Shown one piece after another: positions 44,393 through 53,157 of a stretch of 64,000 nucleotides of DNA. The notes beneath the pieces were generated by a model. That model had not been told where the DNA came from. It did not search any database and worked only from the letters and a program-made list of their open reading frames with translations. Where the stretch lies: positions 1 to 64,000 of the forward strand of contig NZ_BMTD01000028.1 of assembly GCF_014649495.1 (NCBI RefSeq). Reading direction: 5' to 3'. Both the position numbers and the translations under genes were made by a program. The stretch comes from Streptomyces filipinensis (lineage in GTDB: Bacteria > Actinomycetota > Actinomycetes > Streptomycetales > Streptomycetaceae). Within the stretch, counting starts at the first letter, position 1; each line of letters begins with the position of its first letter.

Positions 44393-45774
44393 GTGAGAAC
44401 GCAGAGGACAAAGCAGGGAGCATTCCCGCACAGAGCGACGGCGCGGAGGCCGGGCCCGCGGGCGAGACCTCCGGTACGGCCACCCTCACCAAGGACGCCG
44501 CGCCCGGCGAGATCCTGCTGAAGGTGACGGGGCTGCAGAAGCACTTCCCCATCAAGAAGGGCCTCTTCCAGCGCCAGGTCGGCGCCGTGCGCGCCGTCGA
44601 CGGGATCGACTTCGAGGTCCGCTCCGGTGAAACCCTCGGTGTCGTGGGCGAGTCGGGCTGCGGCAAGTCGACGATGGGCCGGCTGATCACCCGGCTGCTC
44701 GAACCGACCGCCGGCGCCATCGAGTTCGAGGGCAAGGACATCACGCACCTCGGCGTGAGCGGCATGCGTCCCATGCGCCGCGACGTGCAGATGATCTTCC
44801 AGGACCCGTACTCGTCGCTGAACCCGCGCCACACCATCGGCACGATCGTCGGGGCCCCCTTCCGGCTCCAGGGCGTGGAGCCCGAGGGCGGCGTCAAGAA
44901 GGAAGTGCAGCGGCTGCTGTCGGTGGTCGGCCTCAACCCCGAGCACTACAACCGCTACCCGCACGAGTTCTCCGGCGGTCAGCGCCAGCGCATCGGCATC
45001 GCCCGCGCGCTCGCCCTGAAGCCGAAGCTGGTCGTCGCGGACGAACCCGTCTCCGCGCTGGACGTGTCGATCCAGGCGCAGGTCGTGAACCTCATGGACG
45101 ACCTCCAGGAGGAACTGGGCCTGACCTACGTGATCATCGCGCACGACCTCTCGGTCGTCCGGCACGTCTCGGACCGCATCGCGGTGATGTACCTCGGCAA
45201 GATCGTCGAACTGGCCGACCGGGAGTCGCTGTACAAGGCGCCGATGCACCCGTACACCAAGGCGTTGATGTCGGCGGTGCCGATCCCGGACCCGGCGCGC
45301 AAGAACGCCAAGAGCGAGCGCATCCTGCTCAAGGGCGACGTGCCCTCGCCGATCTCGCCGCCCTCGGGCTGCCGCTTCCACACTCGCTGCTGGAAGGCGA
45401 CGGAGATCTGCCGGACCACCGAGCCGGCGCTGCTGGAGCTCAGGCCCGGTCAGCGCGTCGCCTGCCACCACCCGGAGAACTTCGAGGACCAGGCCCCGCA
45501 GGACACGGTGCTGCTGACCGCCGCGAAGGAGGCGGCGGAGCTGGTCGCCGACGAGGTCCTCGCGGAGTCGGCGGAGACGTCGGCGGCGGTGGCGGCGGAA
45601 CTGGCCGAAGAGGCCGCAGCCGAGGAGCCGGCCTCTGAGGAGCCGGCCTCTGAGGAGACGGCTTCTGAGGAAGTGGCTGCTTCTGAGGAGACGCCCTCCG
45701 AGGAGGCGGCTTCCGCGGAGACCGCCGAGGCCTCCGCCCCCGAGTCCGGATCCCAGGAGTCAACCGACAAGTAG
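44389..45774 (+). CDS. Peptide ABC transporter ATPase (OppF type) with acidic C-terminal tail
   Basis: A 461-aa ATPase: Walker A GESGCGKST, signature FSGGQRQR, Walker B VADEPVSALDVS, H-loop AHDLSVV, and the Cys-containing C-terminal extension (SGCRFHTRCWKAT). After about residue 365 comes a 95-residue tail of Glu/Ala/Ser repeats (units of EEPAS and SEE), absent from most OppF proteins; the repeats are visible in the DNA near 45625-45700. The GTG overlaps the preceding stop. Two interleaved inverted repeats start 2 nt after its stop codon. Confidence 0.94.
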   Translation: MSENAEDKAGSIPAQSDGAEAGPAGETSGTATLTKDAAPGEILLKVTGLQKHFPIKKGLFQRQVGAVRAVDGIDFEVRSGETLGVVGESGCGKSTMGRLITRLLEPTAGAIEFEGKDITHLGVSGMRPMRRDVQMIFQDPYSSLNPRHTIGTIVGAPFRLQGVEPEGGVKKEVQRLLSVVGLNPEHYNRYPHEFSGGQRQRIGIARALALKPKLVVADEPVSALDVSIQAQVVNLMDDLQEELGLTYVIIAHDLSVVRHVSDRIAVMYLGKIVELADRESLYKAPMHPYTKALMSAVPIPDPARKNAKSERILLKGDVPSPISPPSGCRFHTRCWKATEICRTTEPALLELRPGQRVACHHPENFEDQAPQDTVLLTAAKEAAELVADEVLAESAETSAAVAAELAEEAAAEEPASEEPASEETASEEVAASEETPSEEAASAETAEASAPESGSQESTDK

Positions 45775-45775
45775 C

Positions 45776-45809
45776 GCATGACAACTGGGCAAAGTCATGC
45801 ACATGCCCA
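45776..45809 (+). other. Interleaved inverted repeats with H-type pseudoknot geometry
   Basis: Four arms alternate: GCATGAC (45776-45782), TGGGCA (45786-45791), GTCATGC (45794-45800) and TGCCCA (45804-45809). Arms 1/3 and 2/4 are exact complements, with junctions of 3, 2 and 3 nt. As RNA they could form a compact pseudoknot or two exclusive hairpins; as DNA, overlapping operators. The element begins 2 nt after the oppF-like stop and lies 66 nt before the aminopeptidase start. Confidence 0.6.
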
Positions 45810-45874
45810 AACGGGAGAGTGCACAGTCGTCCGTGTCCGACCACTGATCGGTACACGCTCGAAAGGGACGACTC

Positions 45875-47266
45875 ATGGCACTCTCCCGTTCGGCACGCCT
45901 GGGGGCCGTCGCGACCGCGGCGGCCTCCTTCCTCGTCATCGGCGCTTCCGCCGCCCCCACCCCGGGCGCACCCGGCACCGGCGACCCCTACTTCCCGAAC
46001 CTCGGCAACGGCGGCTTCGACGCGCTCCACTACGACCTCGACGTCGCCTATGCCCCCGACACCGGCCGCCTGGACGGCCGTACCACCCTCACCGCCCGCG
46101 CCACCCAGAACCTCTCCTCCTTCGACCTGGACCTGCAGCAGCTGAGCATCACCCGGGTCGACGTGAACGGCAGACGCACCCCGTTCACGCGCGAGGGCGA
46201 CGAGGTCACCGTCACCCCGCGCCAAAGCCTGCCGCACGGGCGGACGTTCAAGGTCACCGTCACCTACGGCGGCATACCCCAGCCGCTCGGCGGGCCCATC
46301 GTGTTCGGCTCCAAGTACGGCTGGATGAAGACCGCCGACGGCGTCTTCGTCGCCTGTGAACCCAACGCCGCCTCCACCTGGTTCCCGTCCAGCGACCACC
46401 CCTCCGACAAGGCCACCTACGACATCCGGATCAGGGCGCCGAAGGGCCTGACCGGTGTCTCCAACGGCCGGCTCCTGTCGACGTACGACGAGGGAGACTC
46501 GACGTACACCCACTGGCGCGAGTCGAGGCCGATGGCGACCTACCTCGCGACCGCCACCATCGGGAAGTTCGACGTGCGCACCGGCCGCACCCCCGGCGGC
46601 ATCCCCGTCTACGTCGCGGTCGACCCGGTCCTGAAGAACAGCAACAGCGTCGACGTGTACGCCGTCACCGCCGCCGCGACCGACTACTGGTCGCAGGTCT
46701 TCGGGCCGTACCCGTTCGAGGAGACCGGCGCGATCGTGGACGACATGCCCGAGGCCGGGTTCTCGCTGGAGGTGCAGAGCAAGCCCGCCTACTCGGCCGT
46801 GCGCAGCGAGACGACCATCGTGCACGAGCTGGCCCACCAGTGGTTCGGCGACTCGGTCAGCGTGCGGCAGTGGAAGGACATCTGGCTCAACGAGGGCTTC
46901 GCCTCCTACGCCCAGTGGCTGTGGGCCGAACACCAGGGCACCCGTTCGGCGCACGACTCCTTCCTCGCCGCCTACGACGCCCGCCCGGCCGACTCCGCCT
47001 TCTGGCAGATCAAGGTCGCCGACCCGCAGCGGGACACGATGTTCGCCTCCGCCGTCTACCAGCGCGGCGCGATGACGCTCCAGATGCTCCGCGAGCGCAT
47101 CGGCGACAAGGCGTTCTTCAGGCTGCTGCCCGCCTGGACCCGCCTCCACCGGTACGGCAACGCGGACACCGCCGACTTCATCCGCCTCGCCGAGCGCGTC
47201 AGCGGGCAGAAGCTGGACGACCTGTTCGACACCTGGCTCTTCACCACGGGTAAGCCCGCCCTGTGA
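45875..47266 (+). CDS. Secreted M1-family metallopeptidase (aminopeptidase)
   Basis: A 463-aa exported zinc aminopeptidase. Signal peptide about 1-26. The N-terminal beta domain is followed by the M1 catalytic domain with zinc ligands H317 and H321 in HELAHQW and E340 in NEGFA. The exopeptidase GxMEN motif is not intact (the region reads GFSLEVQ), as in the short secreted Streptomyces group. The ATG at 45875 has AAGGGA 7 nt upstream. It directly follows the peptide importer, so it may generate its substrates outside the cell. Confidence 0.92.
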   Translation: MALSRSARLGAVATAAASFLVIGASAAPTPGAPGTGDPYFPNLGNGGFDALHYDLDVAYAPDTGRLDGRTTLTARATQNLSSFDLDLQQLSITRVDVNGRRTPFTREGDEVTVTPRQSLPHGRTFKVTVTYGGIPQPLGGPIVFGSKYGWMKTADGVFVACEPNAASTWFPSSDHPSDKATYDIRIRAPKGLTGVSNGRLLSTYDEGDSTYTHWRESRPMATYLATATIGKFDVRTGRTPGGIPVYVAVDPVLKNSNSVDVYAVTAAATDYWSQVFGPYPFEETGAIVDDMPEAGFSLEVQSKPAYSAVRSETTIVHELAHQWFGDSVSVRQWKDIWLNEGFASYAQWLWAEHQGTRSAHDSFLAAYDARPADSAFWQIKVADPQRDTMFASAVYQRGAMTLQMLRERIGDKAFFRLLPAWTRLHRYGNADTADFIRLAERVSGQKLDDLFDTWLFTTGKPAL

Positions 47267-47313
47267 GCCTGGCTTTGTAAGGTTCACGCCCCGCGACAGG
47301 TGAGAATACCTGG

Positions 47314-47973
47314 GTGCAACTGCAGCAACTCTTCAGTCCCTCCGTCCAGCACACGCTCGATGTCGTCGGCATCTTCGTGTTCGCGATCTCCGGCGCCCTG
47401 CTGGCCGTCCGGAAGAACTTCGACGTGTTCGGCATCGCCGTGCTCGCCGAGGTCACCGCGCTGGGCGGGGGGCTGTTCCGCGACCTGGTCATCGGCGCCG
47501 TGCCCCCGGCCGCCTTCACCGACCTCGGGTACTTCCTGACCCCGCTGCTCGCCGCGCTCGTCGTCTTCTTCCTGCACCCGCACGTGGAACGCATCCAGAC
47601 GGGGGTGCTGGTCTTCGACGCGGCCGGCCTCGGCCTGTTCTGCGTCAGCGGTACGACGAAGGCGTACAGCTACGGCCTCAATCTGACCGCGTCGGCGACG
47701 CTGGGCCTCGCCACCGCGGTCGGCGGCGGTGTGCTGCGCGACGTGCTGGCCAACGAGGTGCCCTCACTGCTGCGCTGGGACCGCGATCTGTACGCGGTCC
47801 CAGCGATCGTCGGCGCCACGATGGTCGTGCTGTGCCTCCACTACGCCGTCCTGACCCCCCTCACCAGTGGACTCGCCGCCGTCACGGCTTTTGTGCTGCG
47901 CCTGCTCGCGATGCGGTTCCACTGGCGAGCTCCGCGCGCGTGGAACCGCCGGTCGACGGTGACCGAGGAGTAG
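47314..47973 (+). CDS. TRIC/UPF0126-family membrane protein
   Basis: A 219-aa membrane protein with seven hydrophobic segments and the duplicated signature of the family: GVRD-like loops ALGGGLFRDLVIG and AVGGGVLRDVLANEVP. Bacterial members form trimeric cation channels; older annotations call them UPF0126 or YicG. GTG start at 47314. Its last 92 nt overlap the 3' end of the convergent esterase gene. Confidence 0.88.
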   Translation: MQLQQLFSPSVQHTLDVVGIFVFAISGALLAVRKNFDVFGIAVLAEVTALGGGLFRDLVIGAVPPAAFTDLGYFLTPLLAALVVFFLHPHVERIQTGVLVFDAAGLGLFCVSGTTKAYSYGLNLTASATLGLATAVGGGVLRDVLANEVPSLLRWDRDLYAVPAIVGATMVVLCLHYAVLTPLTSGLAAVTAFVLRLLAMRFHWRAPRAWNRRSTVTEE

Positions 47974-49171
47974 TCCCGGTGGTTCCGGCGGCACTCCCGG
48001 TAAGAGAACCCGTGGTTCCGGTAAGAGAACGGTCCTGGCCCTTGGCGTGGTTCTGGCCCATCTGCAGGGTCAGCCAGCGGAACACCGTGTCGACCTGGGG
48101 CCGCCACAGCGCCATGTTGTGGCCGCCCGCGCTGCGCGGCAGGAACACCACGTGCACGGTCGTCGGTGCCTTGGCGATGGACTCCAGCGCCACGCCCGCC
48201 TGATAGCCGTCGCCGGACTCGCCGGAGACGTAGAGCGCGATCCGGGGCGGTACGGCGGACTTCTTCAGCAGCAGGTAGGGGTTGTTCTCGGCGCGCAGGG
48301 CGGGGCTCTGCGCGGCGAGGGAGTTGCGCTCGCCGATCGGGTCGTTGTAGCCGGACAGGCTCACCGCGGCCCGGTACCGGTCCGGGTGCGCCACGGCCAG
48401 CTTGACCGCGCAGTGGGCGCCCGCCGAGTACCCGGCGACGGCCCAGCCCTGTGGCGCCGGCTGGGCACGGAAGTTGTCCGTGACCATCTTCGGCACGTCG
48501 ATGCTGAGCCAGGTGTCGGCGTTGACCTGGCCGGGGATGTTGGCGCAGCCGGTGTCCACGCCGGCCAGCAGGTTGGTGCGCGGGGCGACCAGGATGAAGG
48601 GCGCCACCTGGCCGCTGCGCATCAGCGGCAGCAGCTGCTCGTGCGTCTTCATGGAGCCGAACCAGGCCTTCGCCGAACCGGGGTAGCCCGGCAGCAGCTC
48701 CACCACCGGGAACTTCTTGTTGCGGTAGGCCGGATCGTTGTACTGCGGCGGCAGCCAGACGTAGACCTCGGCGTTCACACCCGATACCCGGCCCTTGAGC
48801 TGTGTGACGCGCACTCCGCCGGCCGCCTGCATGCCGGGGCCGCCGGCCGCCGTGAAGGTCTGCTTGACCTTGGGCAACCGTTTCACCGCTATGCCGCCGG
48901 TGCCGTCCCGGCCCAGGTCCTGGGCCTGCTGGACGTGGTTGCCGGTGCCGAGCAGGTCGGCCCAGTTGTCGTACAGGTTGTTCTGGTTGTTGACCAGAAC
49001 GAAGATCAGCGTGACGGCGGTGCCCTGGGCGAACAGCAGCATCAGTACTCGGGCCGCGGCACGCAGGGGCTTGGGCCCGCGCACTCGCGACCAGAGCACG
49101 AGTGGCAGTATCAGTGCAACCACGGCCAGCACGATGGTCGTGTAGAGGAACGGAGTCCCGGTGAGGCTCAT
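47882..49171 (-). CDS. Membrane-anchored esterase (alpha/beta hydrolase)
   Basis: A 429-aa protein. Two N-terminal helices (about 8-30 and 42-62) anchor an extracytoplasmic esterase-D/antigen-85-like hydrolase: nucleophile elbow GYSAGAHCA, PLELLPGYPGS-like region (VVELLPGYPG) and a late His in SAGGHNMALW. The C-terminal 55 residues are Gly/Thr/Ser-rich, encoded partly by a short repeat near 47990-48030, and overlap the TRIC gene in antisense. The ATG at 49171 starts just before the first helix; a GTG at 49222 is also open. It may act on mycolate-like or wall esters (family inference only). Confidence 0.82.
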   Translation of the reverse strand: MSLTGTPFLYTTIVLAVVALILPLVLWSRVRGPKPLRAAARVLMLLFAQGTAVTLIFVLVNNQNNLYDNWADLLGTGNHVQQAQDLGRDGTGGIAVKRLPKVKQTFTAAGGPGMQAAGGVRVTQLKGRVSGVNAEVYVWLPPQYNDPAYRNKKFPVVELLPGYPGSAKAWFGSMKTHEQLLPLMRSGQVAPFILVAPRTNLLAGVDTGCANIPGQVNADTWLSIDVPKMVTDNFRAQPAPQGWAVAGYSAGAHCAVKLAVAHPDRYRAAVSLSGYNDPIGERNSLAAQSPALRAENNPYLLLKKSAVPPRIALYVSGESGDGYQAGVALESIAKAPTTVHVVFLPRSAGGHNMALWRPQVDTVFRWLTLQMGQNHAKGQDRSLTGTTGSLTGSAAGTTGTTPRSPSTGGSTRAELASGTASRAGAAQKP

Positions 49172-49345
49172 GTCCCCATAGAGGGGAATCCGGGGTCCGA
49201 GGTTGTGGACGAGTCGGGACACTTACCGAGAAATTGCCGGAACCTCACCCGGCAGAGGGATCCGATGCCGACCCCGCGGCCGCTGTTCACGCGTGCGCAA
49301 CAGAAAAAGCTACCGCTTAGTAATTTCCTGTTGTACCGTTCACCC

Positions 49346-50209
49346 ATGCCAGAAGCAGCTTCCGCCCCCTCCCCGTCGCGGGCCGTGATCGGCGACAGCG
49401 AGTTCGACCGCGACACCGCGGTCGTCCGGCGCGGGCCCGGTGTCTACGGCATCGACCTCTCGGCCGGCTGGACCATCATCAGCGCCGTCAACGGCGGCTA
49501 CCTGCTGGCCGTGCTGGGCCGCGCCCTCGCGGACGCCCTCCCGCACCCGGACCCCTTCACCGTCTCCGCGTACTACCTGACCGCCTCGCAGCCCGGCCCG
49601 GCGGTCGTCCGCACCGAGACGATCCGCACCGGCCGCACCCTCTCCACCGGCCAGGCCTCGCTCTTCCAGTACGACGACCAGGGCAACGAGGTCGAACGCA
49701 TCCGCGTCCTCGCCTCCTACGGCGACCTCGCGGGCCTTCCCGACGACGTCCGCACGACGGCGACGCCGCCCGCCATCCCGCCGCTGGACCAGTGCTTCGG
49801 CCCGGCGGACGGACCCGCCCCGATCGAGGGCAGCAACGCCATCGCCGACCGGCTGATGCTCAAGCTGGACCCGGCGACCCTCGGCTGGGCCCTGGGCGCT
49901 CCCTCGGGCAAGGGCGAGATGCGCGCCTGGTTCGGCCTGGCCGACGGCCGTGACCCCGACCCGCTCTCCCTCCTGCTCGCGGTGGACGCGCTGCCGCCCA
50001 CCGCCTTCGAGATCGGCCTCAAGGGCTGGGTCCCCACGGTGGAGCTCACCGCCCACGTCCGCCGCCGCCCGGCCCCCGGCCCCCTGCGGGTCTCCATCAC
50101 CACCCGCAACCTGGCCGGCGGCTTCCTGGAGGAGGACGCCGAGGTCTGGGACAGCGAGAACCACCTGGTCGCCCAGTCCCGCCAACTGGCCCGGGCCAGG
50201 CTCGCCTGA
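49346..50209 (+). CDS. Thioesterase-family protein (TesB-like double hotdog)
   Basis: A 287-aa protein with two hotdog-type halves: N-half SEFDRDTAVVRRGPGVYGIDLSA-like start and VNGGYLLAVLGRAL; C-half WALGAPSGKGEMRAWFGLADG. This matches acyl-CoA thioesterases of the 4HBT_3 group. The long plus-strand frame extends back to 48047, but family homology starts at the ATG at 49346. No Shine-Dalgarno sequence precedes it; TACCGT at 49334-49339 ends 6 nt before the ATG, compatible with a leaderless mRNA. Substrate unknown. Confidence 0.83.
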   Translation: MPEAASAPSPSRAVIGDSEFDRDTAVVRRGPGVYGIDLSAGWTIISAVNGGYLLAVLGRALADALPHPDPFTVSAYYLTASQPGPAVVRTETIRTGRTLSTGQASLFQYDDQGNEVERIRVLASYGDLAGLPDDVRTTATPPAIPPLDQCFGPADGPAPIEGSNAIADRLMLKLDPATLGWALGAPSGKGEMRAWFGLADGRDPDPLSLLLAVDALPPTAFEIGLKGWVPTVELTAHVRRRPAPGPLRVSITTRNLAGGFLEEDAEVWDSENHLVAQSRQLARARLA

Positions 50210-50248
50210 TCCGGCCGGACCGGGCCGTCGTCGGTTTGCCGGCGGGGG

Positions 50249-50848
50249 TCAGGGCCGGTCGAGCGGGGTGCGGCCGAGCCAGGCGGCGAGTTCGGTGTAG
50301 GGGTCGGCGCCTTCGGGGGCTTCGCGGCGGGTGTCGAAGGGGGTGTCCTCGTCGCGGGGGCGGGAGTCCGGCAGTACCTCGCGGGCGTTGGCGAGGGCGA
50401 ACTCGGCGAGTTCCGCGTCGAGCCGGTGCGGATGTCCGACGGCCTCGGAGAGGTCCCAGGTGTGCGTCACGATCTCCATGACGTAACCCGAAAGCGCCGC
50501 ATGGCCCGGTACCTCGCCCCACGGCACGCGCACCGACGTCGTCATCCGCTCGTCGCTCTCCCACGCCTTCAGGACGCGGACACGCACCTCGTCGTAGGCC
50601 GCCGCCCAGCCGTCGTCCTCGACGCCATCGGCGACGGGCCGCACGGCCAGTCCGTCGCCGCCTTCGCCCACCACGGCGATCCGCCGGGTGCCGCCGACGA
50701 TGTGGCTCAACAGGGCCCGCACGTCGAACTCCGTACAGGGCGTGGGGCCGTCGAGCTGGTCCGGCCGTACGGTCTTGATGAGGGCCGCGGCCTGCTCCGT
50801 GGCGCGGGTGTAGAGGGGGCGGGGGTCGACGAACTCGCTGGTGGTCAT
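50249..50848 (-). CDS. DinB-like / maleylpyruvate isomerase-fold protein (TIGR03086 type)
   Basis: A 199-aa four-helix-bundle protein with the N-terminal PTPCTEFDVRALLSHIVGG and MEIVTHTWDLSEAVG, the metal-binding His positions of the TIGR03086 group. Some relatives use mycothiol, the actinobacterial thiol, as cofactor. The ATG at 50848 is divergent from a WYL-type regulator gene 101 nt away, which probably controls it. The actual substrate is unknown. Confidence 0.85.
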   Translation of the reverse strand: MTTSEFVDPRPLYTRATEQAAALIKTVRPDQLDGPTPCTEFDVRALLSHIVGGTRRIAVVGEGGDGLAVRPVADGVEDDGWAAAYDEVRVRVLKAWESDERMTTSVRVPWGEVPGHAALSGYVMEIVTHTWDLSEAVGHPHRLDAELAEFALANAREVLPDSRPRDEDTPFDTRREAPEGADPYTELAAWLGRTPLDRP

Positions 50849-50949
50849 GGTGTGCCTCTCGCTAGGTCGGTGCCCTGAGCATGGCGCGATAACCTGACAT
50901 CCGCCGTCAACATTTGCGCGGGGATCCGTGCCGGCGCGATCCTGGGCGC

Positions 50950-51927
50950 GTGAAGTCCGACCGGCTGCTGTCGATCCTGCTGCTCCTGCAGACCCGGGGC
51001 CGTGTCCCCGCGCACGAACTCGCCGACCGGCTGGAGGTGTCGGTCCGCACCATCTACCGGGACGTCGAGGCGCTGTCGGCCTCCGGTGTCCCGGTCTACG
51101 CCGAGCGCGGCCGGCACGGCGGCATCGAACTCCTCGCCGGTTTCCGCACCGACGTCACCGGACTGACCGCCGACGAGTCCCGCGCCCTGTTCATCCTGGC
51201 CGCACAGGGCGCGCACGCCGCGCTGGGTCTCGACGCGGCCCTCGGCTCGGCCCTGCGCAAGGTGATGGCCGCGCTGCCGGCGCCGTACCGGCCCGCCGCC
51301 GAGGTGACCAGCCGCCGCATCCTGGTCGACGCCACCCGCTGGAAGAGCGGCCCCCAGCAGTCCGTCGACCTGGAGGTGCTGCAGGACGCCGTCTTCTGTG
51401 ACCGGCGCCTCGGGCTCCGCTACCGGCACAGCGGGGAGCGGGAGCCGCGGACGTACACCGTGGATCCGTACGGCCTGGTCGCCAAGGCCGGGGTCTGGTA
51501 CCTGGTCGCCGACCGGCGGGGCGTGCCGCGGCTGTTCCGGGCCGACCGGATCCACTCGGCCCGCCCGCTGGACGAGCCGGTACGGCGTCGGCCCGGGGTC
51601 GAACTCGCCGACGCCTGGGAGGTGTTGCGGCGTCAGGTGGAGGAGCGGCAGGGCGGCGTCGAGGTCACCGTGCGGGTCCGGCGCGAGCGGCTCGACATGT
51701 TCCAGCGGATGATGGCCGCCGAGCTGACCGCCCCGCCCGACGACGACGGCGAGAGCGACTGGGTCACCGCCCGGCTGGCCTTCCCGGTGCTGCGCGCGGT
51801 GCGCCAACTCCTCGGGTTCTCCGACCAGGTGCGGCTGCTGGGTCCGCCCGAGGCCCGCGCGGAACTGCTGGCGGGGGCTCGTTCCGTCACGGCCCTGTAC
51901 CGGCAAGCGGACCAGGAAGAAGTCTGA
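50950..51927 (+). CDS. YafY-type HTH/WYL transcriptional regulator
   Basis: A 325-aa regulator. An N-terminal DeoR-like helix-turn-helix (DRLLSILLLLQTRGRVPA, LEVSVRTIYRDVEAL) is followed by the WYL ligand-sensing domain (YGLVAKAGVWYLVADR) and a C-terminal WCX domain. The GTG at 50950 (VKSDRLL) is the family's usual start. In the gap to the divergent DinB-like gene, TGAC-N7-GTCA (50895-50909) is a possible operator. The arrangement regulator/divergent DinB gene is common in Streptomyces. Confidence 0.92.
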   Translation: MKSDRLLSILLLLQTRGRVPAHELADRLEVSVRTIYRDVEALSASGVPVYAERGRHGGIELLAGFRTDVTGLTADESRALFILAAQGAHAALGLDAALGSALRKVMAALPAPYRPAAEVTSRRILVDATRWKSGPQQSVDLEVLQDAVFCDRRLGLRYRHSGEREPRTYTVDPYGLVAKAGVWYLVADRRGVPRLFRADRIHSARPLDEPVRRRPGVELADAWEVLRRQVEERQGGVEVTVRVRRERLDMFQRMMAAELTAPPDDDGESDWVTARLAFPVLRAVRQLLGFSDQVRLLGPPEARAELLAGARSVTALYRQADQEEV

Positions 51928-51952
51928 AACCGCAGGTCACATACGGTGCTTG

Positions 51953-51971
51953 GGGCGGGCTTCACCCGCCC
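51953..51971 (+). terminator. Hairpin after the WYL regulator gene
   Basis: The 7-bp perfect stem GGGCGGG / CCCGCCC with a 5-nt loop lies 25 nt after the stop codon. There is no T-run. Confidence 0.5.
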
Positions 51972-52068
51972 GACAGCTCGGCGACAGGGCACGCCCAAGG
52001 ACGCCCTGACCGCCGTTGATCGAGTGCGCCCCTCAGAAAGTCCCTCATCGTTTTCGGAGCTGACTCTC

Positions 52069-52551
52069 ATGAAGCGTGCCCGTCTCGTCCCCGCCGTCGC
52101 CCTGCTGGCGCTGTCCCCGCTGCTGCTGACCGCGTGCGGCTCGGGCGACTCGTCCACCTCCGGCAGCGGCAACTCCGGTCAGCGACAGGGCTGCCAGTCG
52201 CCGTCCGGCATACCCACGGGCGGCGCCCAGGGCCGCCGTCCGAGCGGGGCGTCGTCCGGGGCGCCGTCGGGTGCGTCGACCGCGAAGCCGGCCGGCGCGC
52301 CCAGCGGTCTGCCCACGGGGATGCCGAGTGGCGCACCCGACGGCCAGGGCCAGGGTGGGCCCGGTGGCGGCTGCGGCGCTGGGCGGCGGCCGGGCCGGGG
52401 GACAGGTCCAGCAGGGCGGACAGGCCCGGCAGGGCTGACGGACGGGCCGCGGGCACTGCGACCGCGCGGGGCGGCGCGCACCGGACGCGCGCCGCTCCCG
52501 GCGCGTCTTCGGGCGCGGCTCAGCCCAGCCAGTGACTGCGGCCGATGCTGA
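52069..52551 (+). CDS. Small Gly/Ser/Pro-rich lipoprotein, probably frameshifted
   Basis: A 160-aa frame. The first 25 residues are a lipoprotein signal (MKRARLVP, LLLTAC). The next 80 are low-complexity Gly/Pro/Ser with GAPSG-type repeats. After about residue 106 the composition switches to Arg/Ala/Pro-rich and runs 32 nt into the convergent TetR gene. In the +1 frame from the G/C run at 52381-52395 the sequence instead continues GGQVQQGGQARQG and stops at 52436-52438, a more natural end. A one-base insertion or sequencing error there is likely. GGAG lies 9 nt before the ATG. Confidence 0.6.
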   Translation: MKRARLVPAVALLALSPLLLTACGSGDSSTSGSGNSGQRQGCQSPSGIPTGGAQGRRPSGASSGAPSGASTAKPAGAPSGLPTGMPSGAPDGQGQGGPGGGCGAGRRPGRGTGPAGRTGPAGLTDGPRALRPRGAARTGRAPLPARLRARLSPASDCGRC

Positions 52552-53146
52552 TCAGCCACAACTGCCGGGTGGCGAGCTGTGTGACGCGCTCCCGCTCCTC
52601 GGCGGGGGACTCCAGTGCCTCCAGGAACAGCGAGGCGGTGATGAGCATCTGGTCGACGTAGAGGTGCGCGAGCATCAGCAGGTCGTCGTCGCTCCAGCCC
52701 GCTGCCTCGGGGTCCTTGGCCAGCTCGGCCTTCACCTCCTCGGCGAACCGGACAAGTTGCGCCCGGATGGCCTCCCGCACCGGCTGCACCCCGCCATGCC
52801 GTTCCCGGGCGATGAACCGGACATGCGCGGGGTACGTGTCCACGTGGTGGGCGATCAACTCGATGGCACGCGCGATGCGTTCCCCGCTGTCGCCCGCGGT
52901 GGACACCGTGGTCCGCACCATCGGGTGCAGGCTGCCCAGCGCCTCGTCGACCAGCGCGACGCCGAGGTCGGCGGTCGAGCGGAAGTGCCGGTAGAAGGCG
53001 GTCGGAGCGACGCCGACGGCCCGGGTGACCTCGCGCAGGCCCAGGCTGCTCAGGCTCTGATCCTCCAGCAGCGCGAGCGCCGCGTCGAGGAACGCCTGCC
53101 GGGTCTTCTGCTTCTGGGCCTGCCGGATGCCGAGGGTGTGACTCAT
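52520..53146 (-). CDS. TetR-family transcriptional regulator
   Basis: A 208-aa regulator. The N-terminal helix-turn-helix (about 12-60: QKQKTRQAFLDAALALLE, VTRAVGVAPTAFYRHF) resembles fatty-acid regulators of the FabR type; the rest is the helical ligand domain. The ATG at 53146 faces a promoter region with three ACAACTGTT-containing sites, so it probably represses itself and the two small membrane-protein genes on the other side. The ligand is unknown; a lipid signal is possible by family. Confidence 0.92.
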   Translation of the reverse strand: MSHTLGIRQAQKQKTRQAFLDAALALLEDQSLSSLGLREVTRAVGVAPTAFYRHFRSTADLGVALVDEALGSLHPMVRTTVSTAGDSGERIARAIELIAHHVDTYPAHVRFIARERHGGVQPVREAIRAQLVRFAEEVKAELAKDPEAAGWSDDDLLMLAHLYVDQMLITASLFLEALESPAEERERVTQLATRQLWLISIGRSHWLG

Positions 53147-53157
53147 GTCATCCAGTT

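Noticed and set aside
45625..45700. Tandem DNA repeat as a separate mobile or satellite element
   Set aside because: The repeat is in frame and encodes the Glu/Ala/Ser tail of the OppF-type protein.
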